Shown here: piece after piece, positions 42,857 through 51,850 of the stretch
Position numbering within the stretch: position 1 is the stretch's first letter
How the letters are laid out: every line of letters starts with the position of its first letter
NCBI RefSeq assembly: GCF_002920575.1
Contig: NZ_PQSQ01000010.1
Location: 62,001 to 126,000, forward strand
DNA: 64,000 nucleotides
DNA from: Streptomyces sp. Ru73
Lineage (GTDB): Bacteria; Actinomycetota; Actinomycetes; Streptomycetales; Streptomycetaceae
Direction of reading: 5' to 3'
Made by a program: the position numbers and the translations under genes
The notes under the pieces: generated by a model
The model's input: only the letters and a program-made list of their open reading frames with translations
Database searches by the model: none
Told to the model about the DNA's origin: nothing

Positions 42857-43975
42857 TCAGGCGCTCAGGCGGCTGCTCAGCCAGGTGAGGGCCGGGGGGA
42901 TCTCACGGCGCCAGGTGTTGAAGTTGTGGCCGCCGCTTTCGAGGATTATCGAGGAGATCTCGGTGGGGGACTTGGTGCCCTCTATGAAGCGCATCGTGTC
43001 CTTGTAGTTGGCCTCGCCCTGCTTGCTGGTGGTGACCAGGAGGTTCACGGGCGGGGGCGGCAGGTGGCGCTGGCGCCAGAGCAGGTCGTTCTCGCGCTGG
43101 AGCCGGGCGTCGCCGCCGAAGAGGTCGCCGGTGGTCGGGTCTATCGGGGCCTTGTAGTAGCCGGACAGCGCGACGCCCGTCGAGAAGGCCTCCGGGTGGC
43201 GCATGGTCATCTTCAGGGCGCAGTAGCCGCCGGTGGAGTCGCCGATCACGCCCCAGTTCCTGGCCTCCGTACCGGTCCGGTAGTGCGCCGCGATGTCCGC
43301 GCGGAGCTCCTTGGTGAAGAACGTCTCGGTCTGCGGGCCGCCCGGTATGTCCATGCACTCGGTGTCGCGGGGCGGGGCGACCGTCGGGCGCAGCATGACC
43401 AGGATCGTCGGCTGCATCTTCCCCTTGGCGACCAGCCGGCGCTCGGTCTGCGGGTAGTGCAGCTTGGAGTAGAGCGCCTCGGCGGTGCCCGGGTAGCCGG
43501 TGAGGACCACGGCCGTGGGGAAGCGGCGGTGCGCGTTCTGCGGCTGGAAGTACTCCGGGGGCAGATAGACGTACGCCGGGCTGGTGATGCCGGTGTCGTC
43601 GCCCCGTACCAGTACCTTGTCCAGCCGGCCCGCGACGGCGGCCCGCCGGTTGTCGTGCGGCAGGCCGGTCCGCTCGACGCCCTGCCGTCCGGGGTCCGTG
43701 CCGTGCCGGCCGGTGGGATGGTCGACCACGACGCCGGCCTCGGTCTCCTGGCCGAAGAGGTCGGCCCAGGAAGCGTAGAAACCGAAAGCATTGTTGACCA
43801 TCAGCCCCACCGAGGCGAAAAGGGTCAACTGGGTCGCCAGCAGCAGCCCGATCCGGCCCGTCACGGCACGCCAGGTACGGTGTGCGAGCCGCGGCCACAG
43901 CAGCACGGTGAAGGCGAAGAGTGCCACCGCGACCAGCACGGTGAGCAACAGAACGGTCTTACTGGTGAGATCCAT
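42857..43975 (-). CDS. Membrane-anchored esterase-like alpha/beta hydrolase (372 aa)
   Basis: ATG 43975 follows AGGAAG. The N-terminus has two membrane segments (LLLTVLVAVALFAFTVLLW and IGLLLATQLTLFASVGLMV), and the catalytic domain then lies outside. It resembles the esterase D/antigen 85 type: VYLPPEYFQP, FPTAVVLTGYPG, nucleophile Ser in WGVIGDSTGGYCALKM, and a terminal GGHNFNTWRREIPPALTWL with the catalytic His. Mycolyl transferase activity is not expected in Streptomyces. It is divergent from the MprF-like gene, with 155 bases between the starts. Confidence 0.9.
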   Translation of the reverse strand: MDLTSKTVLLLTVLVAVALFAFTVLLWPRLAHRTWRAVTGRIGLLLATQLTLFASVGLMVNNAFGFYASWADLFGQETEAGVVVDHPTGRHGTDPGRQGVERTGLPHDNRRAAVAGRLDKVLVRGDDTGITSPAYVYLPPEYFQPQNAHRRFPTAVVLTGYPGTAEALYSKLHYPQTERRLVAKGKMQPTILVMLRPTVAPPRDTECMDIPGGPQTETFFTKELRADIAAHYRTGTEARNWGVIGDSTGGYCALKMTMRHPEAFSTGVALSGYYKAPIDPTTGDLFGGDARLQRENDLLWRQRHLPPPPVNLLVTTSKQGEANYKDTMRFIEGTKSPTEISSIILESGGHNFNTWRREIPPALTWLSSRLSA

Positions 43976-44130
43976 GTCCACTTCCTGCCGGGCGGCCGGA
44001 CGGCCGGACGCCTGATGGAACCCCGGGCCCTGAAGCGCCGTCCTACAGGGCGCGAATTGTCCAGGTAACGGCGACTGATGCTCCGCGTTCTGAACACCAG
44101 GCGACCTGAGGAGCGGGCGACGGGAAAGTG

Positions 44131-45975
44131 ATGTCTGACAGGCTAGATGGCGAAAAGTCCGGACAGGTTGCGTGGCGCCGCGCACGCTGGGTGCGGGGGC
44201 CGCGCCCGGAAGCGGTGCCCACGGCCGTCGGCACGGCCTGCACGCTGATCGGTCTGCTCAACGTGGCGGCCGGGGTGTTCCCGCGCTTCCGGCACAGCCG
44301 CATGCACGCACTGGCGGAGGTGCTGCCGGGGGCGGTCAGCCCGCTGGCGGCGGCCGCGTCCATCGTGGTGGGCCTGTTGCTTCTGCTGCTGGCCCACGGC
44401 CTGAAGCGGCGCAAGCGGCGGGTGTGGATCGCGGCCGTCGCGCTGCTCCCGGTGGGGGCCGTGGCGCAGTTCGTGTACCGCCACTCCGTCATCGGCGCCG
44501 TGCTCTCGCTGGCGCTGCTGGCCTACCTCGTCCGGCACCGGCGCGAGTTCGCCGCGCTGCCGGACCCGCGCAGCCGCTGGAAGGCGCTGCTGAACTTCGT
44601 CGTGCTCGGGGGCGTGAGCATCACCCTGGGCATGGTGATCGTCAACTCCCATCCCGACCGCACCGTCGGCGACCCGTCGGTCTGGGCGGAGCTGGAGCAC
44701 GTCGTGGTCGGGCTGTTCGGCTTCGAGGGCCCGGTGGCCTTCACCCACCACGTCGACTACACCGTGGGGTACTCCCTCGGCGCGCTCGGCCTGCTGACGC
44801 TGACCACCACCGCGTACCTCGCCTTCCGGCCCGAGCAGCCCGTCGCGCGGCTCACCGAGGAGGACGAGGACCGGCTGCGTGAGCTGCTGGCCAAGCACGG
44901 CCGCCGGGACTCCCTCGGCCACTTCGCGCTCCGCCGGGACAAGGGCGCCGTCTTCTCGCCCAGCGGCAAGGCGGCGGTCTGCTACCGGGTGGTCTCCGGC
45001 GTGATGCTCGCCAGCGGCGACCCGATCGGCGACGTCGAGGCGTGGCCCGGCGCGATAGAGCGCTTCATGGAGGAGGCCAGGGCGCACTCCTGGACGCCGG
45101 CCGTGATGGGCTGCTCCGAGACCGGCGGCGAGGTGTGGACCCGGGAGACCGGCCTGGACGCCCTGGAGCTGGGCGACGAGGCCATCGTGGACGTGGCGGA
45201 CTTCACGCTGTCCGGGCGCGCGATGCGCAACGTACGGCAGATGGTCAAGCGCATCGAGCGGAACGGGTACGAGACCAAGGTGCGCCGGGTGGCCGAGCTG
45301 TCCCCGGAGGAGATCCAGGCGGTCCAGCGGGCGGCCGAGGACTGGCGGGGCACCGACACCGAGCGCGGCTTCTCGATGGCGCTGGGCCGGATCGGCGACC
45401 CGCGGGACGGCGACGCGGTGATCGCCACCGCGCACCGCGCGCCCGAGGAGGGCGAGGCCGAGGGCCCGTACGGGGACCTCAAGGCCGTACTGCACTTCGT
45501 GCCGTGGGGCGCGGACGGCATGTCGCTGGACCTGATGCGGCGCGACCGCAGCGCCGACCCCGGCATGAACGAGCTGCTGATCGTCGCGGCGCTGCAGGCC
45601 GCGCCGAAGCTGGACGTGGCCCGGGTGTCGCTGAACTTCGCGATGTTCCGCTCGGCCCTGGCCCGCGGCGAGAAGCTGGGCGCCGGACCGGTGCTGCGGA
45701 CGTGGCGCGGGCTGCTGGTGTTCCTCTCGCGCTGGTTCCAGATCGAATCGCTGTACAAGTTCAACGCCAAGTTCCAGCCCCGCTGGGAGCCGCGCTTCGT
45801 GGTCTTCCGGAACACCCGCGACCTGCCGCGCATCGGCTTCGCCGCGATGCAGGCCGAGGGCTTCGTCCAGCTGGGGCTGCCCCTGCTGCGCCGGCGGCGC
45901 TCCGAGCCCGCCGCGCGGCCGTGCGCGCACCAGCACAAGGGGCTCCGCGGCGCGTCGGTCGAGCGGGCCGCCTGA
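44131..45975 (+). CDS. MprF-like membrane protein with DUF2156 domain (614 aa)
   Basis: ATG 44131 follows GGGAAA. The N-terminal half has about six membrane segments. The C-terminal half is the DUF2156 GNAT-like catalytic domain: LGHFALRRDKGAVFSPSGKAAVCYRVVSGVMLASGDPIGD, FTLSGRAMRNVRQMVKRIERNGYE, and SLDLMRRDRSADPGMNELLIVAALQAA. Such proteins transfer lysine or alanine from aminoacyl-tRNA to phosphatidylglycerol and change surface charge. It is shorter than the LysX fusion with a lysyl-tRNA synthetase. It lies in the middle of the folate genes, an association also seen in other streptomycetes as I recall. Confidence 0.9.
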   Translation: MSDRLDGEKSGQVAWRRARWVRGPRPEAVPTAVGTACTLIGLLNVAAGVFPRFRHSRMHALAEVLPGAVSPLAAAASIVVGLLLLLLAHGLKRRKRRVWIAAVALLPVGAVAQFVYRHSVIGAVLSLALLAYLVRHRREFAALPDPRSRWKALLNFVVLGGVSITLGMVIVNSHPDRTVGDPSVWAELEHVVVGLFGFEGPVAFTHHVDYTVGYSLGALGLLTLTTTAYLAFRPEQPVARLTEEDEDRLRELLAKHGRRDSLGHFALRRDKGAVFSPSGKAAVCYRVVSGVMLASGDPIGDVEAWPGAIERFMEEARAHSWTPAVMGCSETGGEVWTRETGLDALELGDEAIVDVADFTLSGRAMRNVRQMVKRIERNGYETKVRRVAELSPEEIQAVQRAAEDWRGTDTERGFSMALGRIGDPRDGDAVIATAHRAPEEGEAEGPYGDLKAVLHFVPWGADGMSLDLMRRDRSADPGMNELLIVAALQAAPKLDVARVSLNFAMFRSALARGEKLGAGPVLRTWRGLLVFLSRWFQIESLYKFNAKFQPRWEPRFVVFRNTRDLPRIGFAAMQAEGFVQLGLPLLRRRRSEPAARPCAHQHKGLRGASVERAA

Positions 45976-46046
45976 GTCCGCGGGCGGGCGCGGTGACGTC
46001 CGGCGGCGGCCTCCGCGGCAGCGCGCGGAGCGGCGGACGGGCACGC

Positions 46047-46080
46047 ACGCGGACGTACGGGCGTTCCCATACGTCCGCGT
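46047..46080 (+). terminator. Terminator after MprF-like gene
   Basis: ACGCGGACGTA (46047-46057) pairs with TACGTCCGCGT (46070-46080) around a 12-nt loop, so folP starts a new transcript. Confidence 0.68.
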
Positions 46081-46141
46081 TCGCCCAGGTACGCCGGGTG
46101 CGCGCGGCGAGGAGCCCGGTCACAGCGCCTAGGCTGGAAGT

Positions 46142-47023
46142 ATGAGTACCTTGCGTGGCCGGGTGGCCGGTCTTCCCGAGTGGGACCGGTGCGCGGTCAT
46201 GGGCGTGGTCAACGTGACCCCTGACTCGTTCTCCGACGGCGGCGACTGGTTCGACACCGACCTCGCCGTCAAGCACGGCCTGGACCTGGTCGCCCAGGGG
46301 GCCGACCTGGTGGACGTGGGCGGCGAGTCCACCCGCCCCGGCGCCGCGCGCGTGGACGAGGCCGAGGAGCTGCGCCGGGTGATCCCCGTCGTACGCGAGC
46401 TGGCAGCGGCCGGCGTGGTGGTCTCCGTGGACACCATGCGGGCCTCCGTCGCCGAACGGTCGCTGGAGGCGGGCGCGCACCTGGTCAACGACGTCAGCGC
46501 GGGCGCCGCCGACCCGTCGATGATCCCCGTGGTGGCCGCGGCGAACGCGCCGTTCGTGGTGATGCACTGGCGCGGCCAGTCCGTCGACATGAACGACCGG
46601 GCGGTCTACGACGACGTCGTCGGCGAGGTCGTCGCCGAGCTGCGGACCGCCATGGACCGCGCGGTGGCCGGGGGCATCGACCCCGAGCGCATCGTGATCG
46701 ACCCGGGGCTGGGCTTCGCGAAGGCCGCCGAGCACGACCTCGCGCTGGTCGCGGACCTGCAGCGGCTGCACGAGCTGGGCAGGCCCCTGCTGGTGGCCGC
46801 CTCGCGGAAACGGTTCCTGGGCCGTGTACTGGCCGGTTCCGGCGCCTCGGCCACGGTGCCGCCGGCCCGGGAGCGGGACGCGGCGACAGCGGCGGTCACC
46901 GCGCTGTCCGCGCGTGAGGGCGCCTGGGCGGTCCGCGTGCACGAGGTGCGCGCGAGCGCCGACGCGGTACGGGTCGCGCGGGCCGTGGAGGCCGCGCGTT
47001 CCGGTGCCCCGGGAGCGGCGTAG
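46142..47023 (+). CDS. folP: Dihydropteroate synthase (293 aa)
   Basis: Motifs are VMGVVNVTPDSFSDGGDWF, VDVGGESTRPGAARVDEAEELRRV, VSVDTMRASVAE, LVNDVSAG, DPGLGFAKAAEHDLAL and LLVAASRKRFLG, the complete DHPS set. A -10-like TAGGCT (46130-46135) ends 6 bases before the ATG, so the mRNA may be leaderless. The enzyme couples p-aminobenzoate to dihydropterin pyrophosphate and is the sulfonamide target. It heads a unit with an NTF2-like gene, folB, folK and a DUF3180 gene. Confidence 0.96.
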   Translation: MSTLRGRVAGLPEWDRCAVMGVVNVTPDSFSDGGDWFDTDLAVKHGLDLVAQGADLVDVGGESTRPGAARVDEAEELRRVIPVVRELAAAGVVVSVDTMRASVAERSLEAGAHLVNDVSAGAADPSMIPVVAAANAPFVVMHWRGQSVDMNDRAVYDDVVGEVVAELRTAMDRAVAGGIDPERIVIDPGLGFAKAAEHDLALVADLQRLHELGRPLLVAASRKRFLGRVLAGSGASATVPPARERDAATAAVTALSAREGAWAVRVHEVRASADAVRVARAVEAARSGAPGAA

Positions 47024-47150
47024 AACGGGGTCCGGCAGGGCACAGGGCAGCCAGGCGGCGCACGGGGCGCCCGGTGCACCGCCGCAGGAACGGATCCGTG
47101 CATGCCTGCACAAGTCCAGAAATACGCACGAGGACCACGACGGGAGCGGT

Positions 47151-47648
47151 GTGAGCGGATTGAGCCCACGTACGGACATCGAGCTGGTGGAGCAGGCCAA
47201 CACCGCGTTCTACGAGGCCATCGAGCGCGGTGATCATGAGGCGATGTCCGAGCTGTGGCTGGACGGCCAGGTCAGTGTCGTGCATCCTGGCTGGCCGGTG
47301 CTGCGCGGCCGCAGCGAGGTGCTGCGCTCCTATGCGCTGATCATGGCGAACACCGAGTACATCCAGTTCTTCCTCACCGACGTGGAGATCGACGTGGTGG
47401 CCGACACCGCGCTCGTGACCTGCACGGAGAACATCCTCAGCGGCGGCCCCGCCGAGGAGGACGGCTCGGTGGGCCCGCTGATCGGGCAGCTGGTCGTGGC
47501 CACCAACGTCTTCCGGCGCACGGAGGACGGCTGGCGGGTCTGGTCGCACCACGGGTCCCCGGTCCTCGCCGACCGGGACGACGAGGACGACGAGGACGGC
47601 CCCGACGACGATGACGAGGGCGTGGGCGGGCTGCCGGGCGGCCTGTGA
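47151..47648 (+). CDS. NTF2/SnoaL-like protein with acidic tail (165 aa)
   Basis: GTG 47151 follows GGGAG. The fold runs VEQANTAFYEAIERGDHEAMSELWLD, VSVVHPGWPVLRGRSEVLRSYALI, IQFFLTDVEIDVVADTALVTCTENIL and LVVATNVFRRTEDGWRVWSHHGSPV, a classic cone-shaped NTF2-like barrel (DUF4440/SnoaL_3). A highly acidic C-terminal stretch of Asp and Glu follows. Members are often fused to or placed in folate operons in actinobacteria, but the reaction, if any, is not known. It is located between folP and folB. Confidence 0.88.
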   Translation: MSGLSPRTDIELVEQANTAFYEAIERGDHEAMSELWLDGQVSVVHPGWPVLRGRSEVLRSYALIMANTEYIQFFLTDVEIDVVADTALVTCTENILSGGPAEEDGSVGPLIGQLVVATNVFRRTEDGWRVWSHHGSPVLADRDDEDDEDGPDDDDEGVGGLPGGL

Positions 47649-47932
47649 GCAGCGCGCCGGCTGTCAGCGGCCGGGGTCAGCCGGGTGACCGGTGGAGTAC
47701 TCGTTCGAGCCAAGTCGTACCCGGGTAGGGGTGGGGCGCGGAGGCGCGGGGTAAGTGGCCGCGCGGACGGGGACCTGCCTGTGCGGCAGCTGTGCGGCGC
47801 GTCCGTCCGTGGCACCCGTGGGCGAGCGCTGTCGGTGTTCGCAGGTAGATTCGAAACCGGGTGGTGTTCCGGACGGTGTCCGGCGCGTGCCCGGTAATCC
47901 GACGATCAGTGGTACCAGTGGGAGTGATTCGC

Positions 47933-48292
47933 GTGGACCGTGTCGCGCTGCGCGGGCTGAAGGCCCGGGGACACCACGGGGTGTTCGCCCAGGAACGCGA
48001 GGCGGGCCAGGAGTTCGTCGTGGACCTGGTGCTCGGCCTGGACACCCGTCCCGCGGCGGCGACCGACGACCTCGCGAAGACCGTGCACTACGGAATCGTG
48101 GCGGAGGAGGTCGTGGCGATCGTCGAGGGCGAGCCCGTCGACCTCATCGAGACGCTCGCGGAGCGGATCGCGGCCCAGTGCCTGAAGCACCAGGGGGTGG
48201 AGGAGGTCGAGGTCGTCGTCCACAAGCCCGACGCCCCGATCACGGTCCCCTTTGACGACGTGACCATCACCATCACCCGGAGCCGAGTATGA
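47933..48292 (+). CDS. folB: Dihydroneopterin aldolase (119 aa)
   Basis: GTG 47933 has GGGAG 8 nt upstream. The sequence MDRVALRGLKARGHHGVFAQEREAGQEFVVDLVLGLD has the conserved start of FolB, and VHYGIVAEEVVAIVEGEPVDLIETLAERIA and VVVHKPDAPITVPFDDVTITITR complete the family pattern. It converts dihydroneopterin to 6-hydroxymethyl-dihydropterin. Its stop overlaps the start of folK by four bases (ATGA), so translation is coupled. Confidence 0.96.
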   Translation: MDRVALRGLKARGHHGVFAQEREAGQEFVVDLVLGLDTRPAAATDDLAKTVHYGIVAEEVVAIVEGEPVDLIETLAERIAAQCLKHQGVEEVEVVVHKPDAPITVPFDDVTITITRSRV

Positions 48293-48882
48293 CCAGCAGT
48301 GACCCGACCGTACAGCCGGTGCCCGCTTCCGTGGTGGAGCAGGTCGACGCGGCGGACGTGACCCTGACCAACCCCAAATTCGCCGTGATCTCCCTGGGGA
48401 GCAACCTCGGCAACCGCCTGGAGACCCTGCAGGGCGCCGTCGACGCCCTGGAGGACACCCCCGGCGTGCGGGTGAAGGCCGTCTCGCCGGTGTACGAGAC
48501 GGAGCCGTGGGGCGTGGAGCCGGGCACCCAGCCGTCGTACTTCAACGCCGTGGTGATCCTCAAGACGACGCTGCCGCCCGACTCCCTGCTGGAGCGCGGC
48601 CACGCGATCGAGGAGGCCTTCGAGCGGGTCCGCGACGAGCGCTGGGGCCCGCGCACGATCGACGTGGACATCGTCGCGTACCAGGACGTCGTCTCGCAGG
48701 ACCCGGTGCTGACCCTGCCGCACCCGCGCGCCCACGAGCGCGCCTTCGTCCTCGTCCCGTGGCACGACATCGACCCCGAGGCCAAGGTGCCCGGGCACGG
48801 CCCCGTGGTGGAGCTGCTGGAGGCGGTGGGCCGGGAGGGCGTCGCGGCCCGCGCCGACCTGGAACTGCGGCTGCCCGAGTGA
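48289..48882 (+). CDS. folK: HPPK, 6-hydroxymethyl-dihydropterin pyrophosphokinase (197 aa)
   Basis: After an N-terminal extension of about 28 residues come AVISLGSNLGNRLETLQGAVDAL, VSPVYETEPWGVEPGTQPSYFNAVV, RWGPRTIDVDIVAYQDV (magnesium aspartates) and LPHPRAHERAFVLVPWHDID. It transfers pyrophosphate from ATP to the pterin, giving the FolP substrate. It is coupled to folB by overlap. Confidence 0.96.
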   Translation: MTSSDPTVQPVPASVVEQVDAADVTLTNPKFAVISLGSNLGNRLETLQGAVDALEDTPGVRVKAVSPVYETEPWGVEPGTQPSYFNAVVILKTTLPPDSLLERGHAIEEAFERVRDERWGPRTIDVDIVAYQDVVSQDPVLTLPHPRAHERAFVLVPWHDIDPEAKVPGHGPVVELLEAVGREGVAARADLELRLPE

Positions 48883-48997
48883 TCGTTGTCCGTACGGCCC
48901 GCGAGGGCCCGTAGAGGGATGATGATCCGGTGGACATGATGGCCACCGCGCCCGCGTGGCGTGTGTGGTCGGGACGGTGTGAGGGGCGAAGAGCTCG

Positions 48998-49480
48998 GTG
49001 AAGCAGCTACGGATCAAAGTGCTGGTCGGGCTGTTCGTGGTGGCGGGTGTGCTGGCGTGGGCCGGCGCCCGTCTGTGGGACGCGCTCGGCAGCCTGCCCA
49101 GCGTGCCGCTGGCGGCTCCCATCGTGCTGGCGCTGATCGCCGCGGTGCTGGCGGCGACGGCCCTGTCGCTGCGCAGCCGGCTGAAGGCGCAGCGCGAGCG
49201 CGAGCCGGGCGCCAAGGGCGTGGAACCGATGATGGCGGCCAGGGCCGTGCTGTTCGGCCAGGCCAGCGCGCTGGTCGCGTCGCTGGTGAGCGGCATGTAC
49301 GGCGGCGTCACGGTCTTCTTGCTGACTTCCGCTGCGGCGGCTCAGGGCCGCCCGAACCAGGCGGTGTACGCCGGCCTGGCGGTGCTCGCGGGCATCGCGG
49401 TGGTCGCCGCGGCGGTCTTCCTGGAGCGCGTCTGCAAGCTCCCGGACGATGACGACGAGGCGGGCGCGGCGGCGGCGTAA
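48998..49480 (+). CDS. DUF3180 membrane protein (160 aa)
   Basis: The GTG start lies 116 bases after folK. Four membrane segments are evident (IKVLVGLFVVAGVLAWAGARLW, LAAPIVLALIAAVLAATALSL, AVLFGQASALVASLVSGMYGGV, VYAGLAVLAGIAVVAAAVFLERV) and the C-terminus is acidic. The family is actinobacterial and usually closes the folate operon, as here. Function unknown. The stop codon falls inside the first unit of a 16-bp tandem repeat. Confidence 0.9.
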   Translation: MKQLRIKVLVGLFVVAGVLAWAGARLWDALGSLPSVPLAAPIVLALIAAVLAATALSLRSRLKAQREREPGAKGVEPMMAARAVLFGQASALVASLVSGMYGGVTVFLLTSAAAAQGRPNQAVYAGLAVLAGIAVVAAAVFLERVCKLPDDDDEAGAAAA

Positions 49481-49553
49481 GGCCACGGCGGCGTAGCGCC
49501 AGGGCGGCGTAACGCCACGGAGGCGTAGCGCCAGGGCGGCGTAACGCCAGCGC
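49474..49553 (+). repeat. Five tandem 16-bp palindromic repeats
   Basis: Five units of 16 bp start with GGCGTARSGCC (first unit GGCGTAAGGCC) at 49474, 49490, 49506, 49522 and 49538. The GGCGTAACGCC form is a perfect 11-nt palindrome (GGCGT-A-ACGCC). The array begins over the stop codon of the DUF3180 gene and extends into the space before the convergent ABC ATPase gene. It may act as a terminator array or protein-binding site. Confidence 0.85.
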
Positions 49554-49705
49554 CCGGTACGGCGGCCACGCGGGGGCGCGGCCGGCTTCGCCACGCCCCC
49601 TCTTTCCAGTGCACCCGACGTGGTGCGGGTGCGTCGTCGGCTCCCTCTGGGTAACCCCCGAGGTGGGGGAGTGCGGGGCTGCACCAGTAAGCGCAGCGCC
49701 TGTCC

Positions 49706-50869
49706 TCAGGCGTCCAGGACCGTTTCCAGGGCCACGTCCGCGCGGGAGATGTGGGCCGCGTCGGCCGTGGTCGAGCGGCGCAGGGCCTCGTGGAGGCGGC
49801 CCGGGGTGAGGACGCCGAGGAAGCGGTCGCCGTCCAGGACCGCGATCCAGCCCGCGTCGTGCTGCAGCATCGTGCTGAATGCCTGCTTCAGCGGCGCCCC
49901 GACCGGCAGCCATGCCTCCATGCGCCGCGCGTGCTCGCGGACCGTCCCGTCCGCCGCCGCCCGCCCCAGCGCGTCGGCGGCGACCCAGCCGTGCAGCCGG
50001 TCCTCGTGGTCCAGCACGACCGCCCAGCGGGCACCGTCAGCGGCCAGCCCGGCCAGCGCCCCGCCCACGGGGTCGTCCAGGTGGAGCACCGGCGGCTGTT
50101 CGAGGTCCCCGGTCTCGATCGGCGTGACGGACAGCCGCTTCAGCCCCCGGTCGGCGCCCACGAATTCCGCTACGTACGGCGTCGCCGGCGCACCCAGCAC
50201 GGTCGCCGGAGTGTCGAACTGTTCGATGCGTCCGGACCCGTAGACCGCGATGCGGTCCCCGAGCCGTACCGCCTCCTCGATGTCGTGCGTCACGAAGAGG
50301 ACCGTCTTGTGCAGCTCGGACTGCAGGCGCAGGAACTCCGTCTGCAGGTGCTCGCGGACGACCGGGTCCACCGCGCCGAACGGCTCGTCCATGAGCAGGA
50401 CGGGCGGGTCGGCGGCGAGCGCGCGGGCCACGCCGACCCGCTGGCGCTGCCCGCCGGAGAGCTGCTCGGGGTAGCGGGAGCCGTACACCGACGGGTCCAG
50501 GCCGACCAGCTCGAGCAGTTCGGCGGCCCGGGCGCGGGCCTGCTTGCGCGGCCTGCCGAGCAGGTGCGGGACGGTGGCGGTGTTGTCGAGCACCGTCTTG
50601 TGCGGGAAGAGGCCGATCTGCTGGATGACGTACCCGATGCGCCGCCGCAGCTCGACCGGGTCGACGGTGGCGATGTCGGCGCCGTCCAGGAAGATGCGCC
50701 CCTCACTCGGCTCGATGAGGCGGTTGACCATCTTCATCGTCGTGGTCTTGCCGCAGCCGGACGGGCCGACGAGCGTCACGAGCTCGCCCTCCGCGACCTC
50801 GAAGGAGAGGTCGTCGACGGCGGTGGTGCCGTCCGCGTAACGCTTGGTGACGTGCTCGAAACGGATCAT
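49706..50869 (-). CDS. OpuCA-type ABC transporter ATPase with CBS domains (387 aa)
   Basis: The ATG at 50869 starts MIRFEHVTKRYADGTTAVDDLS. Walker A is GPSGCGKTT (35-43), Q-loop YVIQQIGLFPH, signature LSGGQRQRVG, and Walker B VLLMDEPFGAVD; the C-terminal part after about 250 is a CBS pair (DGARWAVVLDHEDRLHGWVAADAL and AGWIAVLDGDRFLGVLTPGRLHEAL). This build is that of quaternary-amine (glycine betaine/choline/carnitine) importers in which CBS domains sense ionic strength. It is divergent from its two permease genes and the binding protein, so the promoter region 50870-51016 controls all. Confidence 0.93.
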   Translation of the reverse strand: MIRFEHVTKRYADGTTAVDDLSFEVAEGELVTLVGPSGCGKTTTMKMVNRLIEPSEGRIFLDGADIATVDPVELRRRIGYVIQQIGLFPHKTVLDNTATVPHLLGRPRKQARARAAELLELVGLDPSVYGSRYPEQLSGGQRQRVGVARALAADPPVLLMDEPFGAVDPVVREHLQTEFLRLQSELHKTVLFVTHDIEEAVRLGDRIAVYGSGRIEQFDTPATVLGAPATPYVAEFVGADRGLKRLSVTPIETGDLEQPPVLHLDDPVGGALAGLAADGARWAVVLDHEDRLHGWVAADALGRAAADGTVREHARRMEAWLPVGAPLKQAFSTMLQHDAGWIAVLDGDRFLGVLTPGRLHEALRRSTTADAAHISRADVALETVLDA

Positions 50870-51016
50870 GCTTCCCCATTGTCGTCGGTCCGCCCGGGGC
50901 GGGATGAACGGGATGTTGCGAGTGGATGGCGGTCCGGGCCGATTGTCAGTGGCGGGGGATAGGGTCGCAGACAGTCACCGGATTTGTGAGAGAGCGGACG
51001 GGGGAGGTGACGTGGC

Positions 51017-51847
51017 GTGAGCACGCCCATGAGTTCTTACCCGGGCCCGGCGACGATCCAGGCCGCGGGCCCGCGGAGCTGCCTGCAGGCCAACGACTGG
51101 ATCTGCGGCGAGTATCTGCGCAGCCGTGGCCAGGAGCTGGTGGACGCCACCGTCCAGCACATCTGGATCACCGCCCTCTCGGTGGCGATCGGGCTGCTGG
51201 TGGCCTTCCCGCTGGCGCTGCTGGCCCGGCAGCGGCGCGGTGCCGCCGGCCCGGTCCTCGGCTTCACGACGATTCTGTACACGGTCCCGTCGCTGGCCAT
51301 GTTCGCGCTGCTGACCCCGGTGTTCGGGGTCTCGGCCGCGGTGGTCGTGACGGGCCTGGTGCTCTACTCGCTGACGATCCTGGTGCGCAACATACTCGCG
51401 GGGCTGCAGGCGGTCCCGGAGGAAGTGCGCGAGGCGGCCCGCGGGATGGGGTACGGCCCGCTGCGGCTGCTCTTCCAGGTCGAGCTGCCGCTGGCGCTGC
51501 CCGCGCTGATGGCCGGGCTGCGGATCGCCACGGTCTCGACGGTGGCGATGACGACGATCGGCGCGGTCGTCGGCTTCGGCGGCCTGGGCAATCTCATCGA
51601 CAGCGGGATGCAGGGCTTCTTCAAGGCGGAGGTGCTGACCGCCTCGGTGCTGTGCGTGCTGCTGGCCCTGGTCGCCGACCTGTTGCTGGTGGGCCTCCAG
51701 CGGGCGCTGACGCCCTGGACCCGGGCCGGCCGGGCGGGGTCCAGGGGCGGTAAGTCCGGTCGTACGGGGGCCGGCAGTACGGGGACCGGTCGTACGGGCT
51801 CCGGACGGACCGGGCGGTACGGGCGCGAGCGGAAGGCGGTGGCCTGA
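51017..51847 (+). CDS. Betaine/choline-type ABC permease, first (276 aa)
   Basis: GTG 51017 follows GGGGAGGTG. It has five membrane segments with the OpuCB-like permease signature (ITALSVAIGLLVAFPLALLARQ, TILYTVPSLAMFALLTPVFG, VPEEVREAARGMGYGPLRLLFQVELPLALPALMAGLRIATV with the EAA loop). A basic Gly/Arg/Thr-rich cytoplasmic tail of about 45 residues (GRTGAGSTGTGRTGSGRTGR) is unusual. It pairs with the permease at 51851. Confidence 0.92.
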   Translation: MSTPMSSYPGPATIQAAGPRSCLQANDWICGEYLRSRGQELVDATVQHIWITALSVAIGLLVAFPLALLARQRRGAAGPVLGFTTILYTVPSLAMFALLTPVFGVSAAVVVTGLVLYSLTILVRNILAGLQAVPEEVREAARGMGYGPLRLLFQVELPLALPALMAGLRIATVSTVAMTTIGAVVGFGGLGNLIDSGMQGFFKAEVLTASVLCVLLALVADLLLVGLQRALTPWTRAGRAGSRGGKSGRTGAGSTGTGRTGSGRTGRYGRERKAVA

Positions 51848-51850
51848 GCC

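Noticed and set aside
49474..49553. CRISPR-like array
   Set aside because: The 16-bp units are directly adjacent with no unique spacers, and no cas genes are present.
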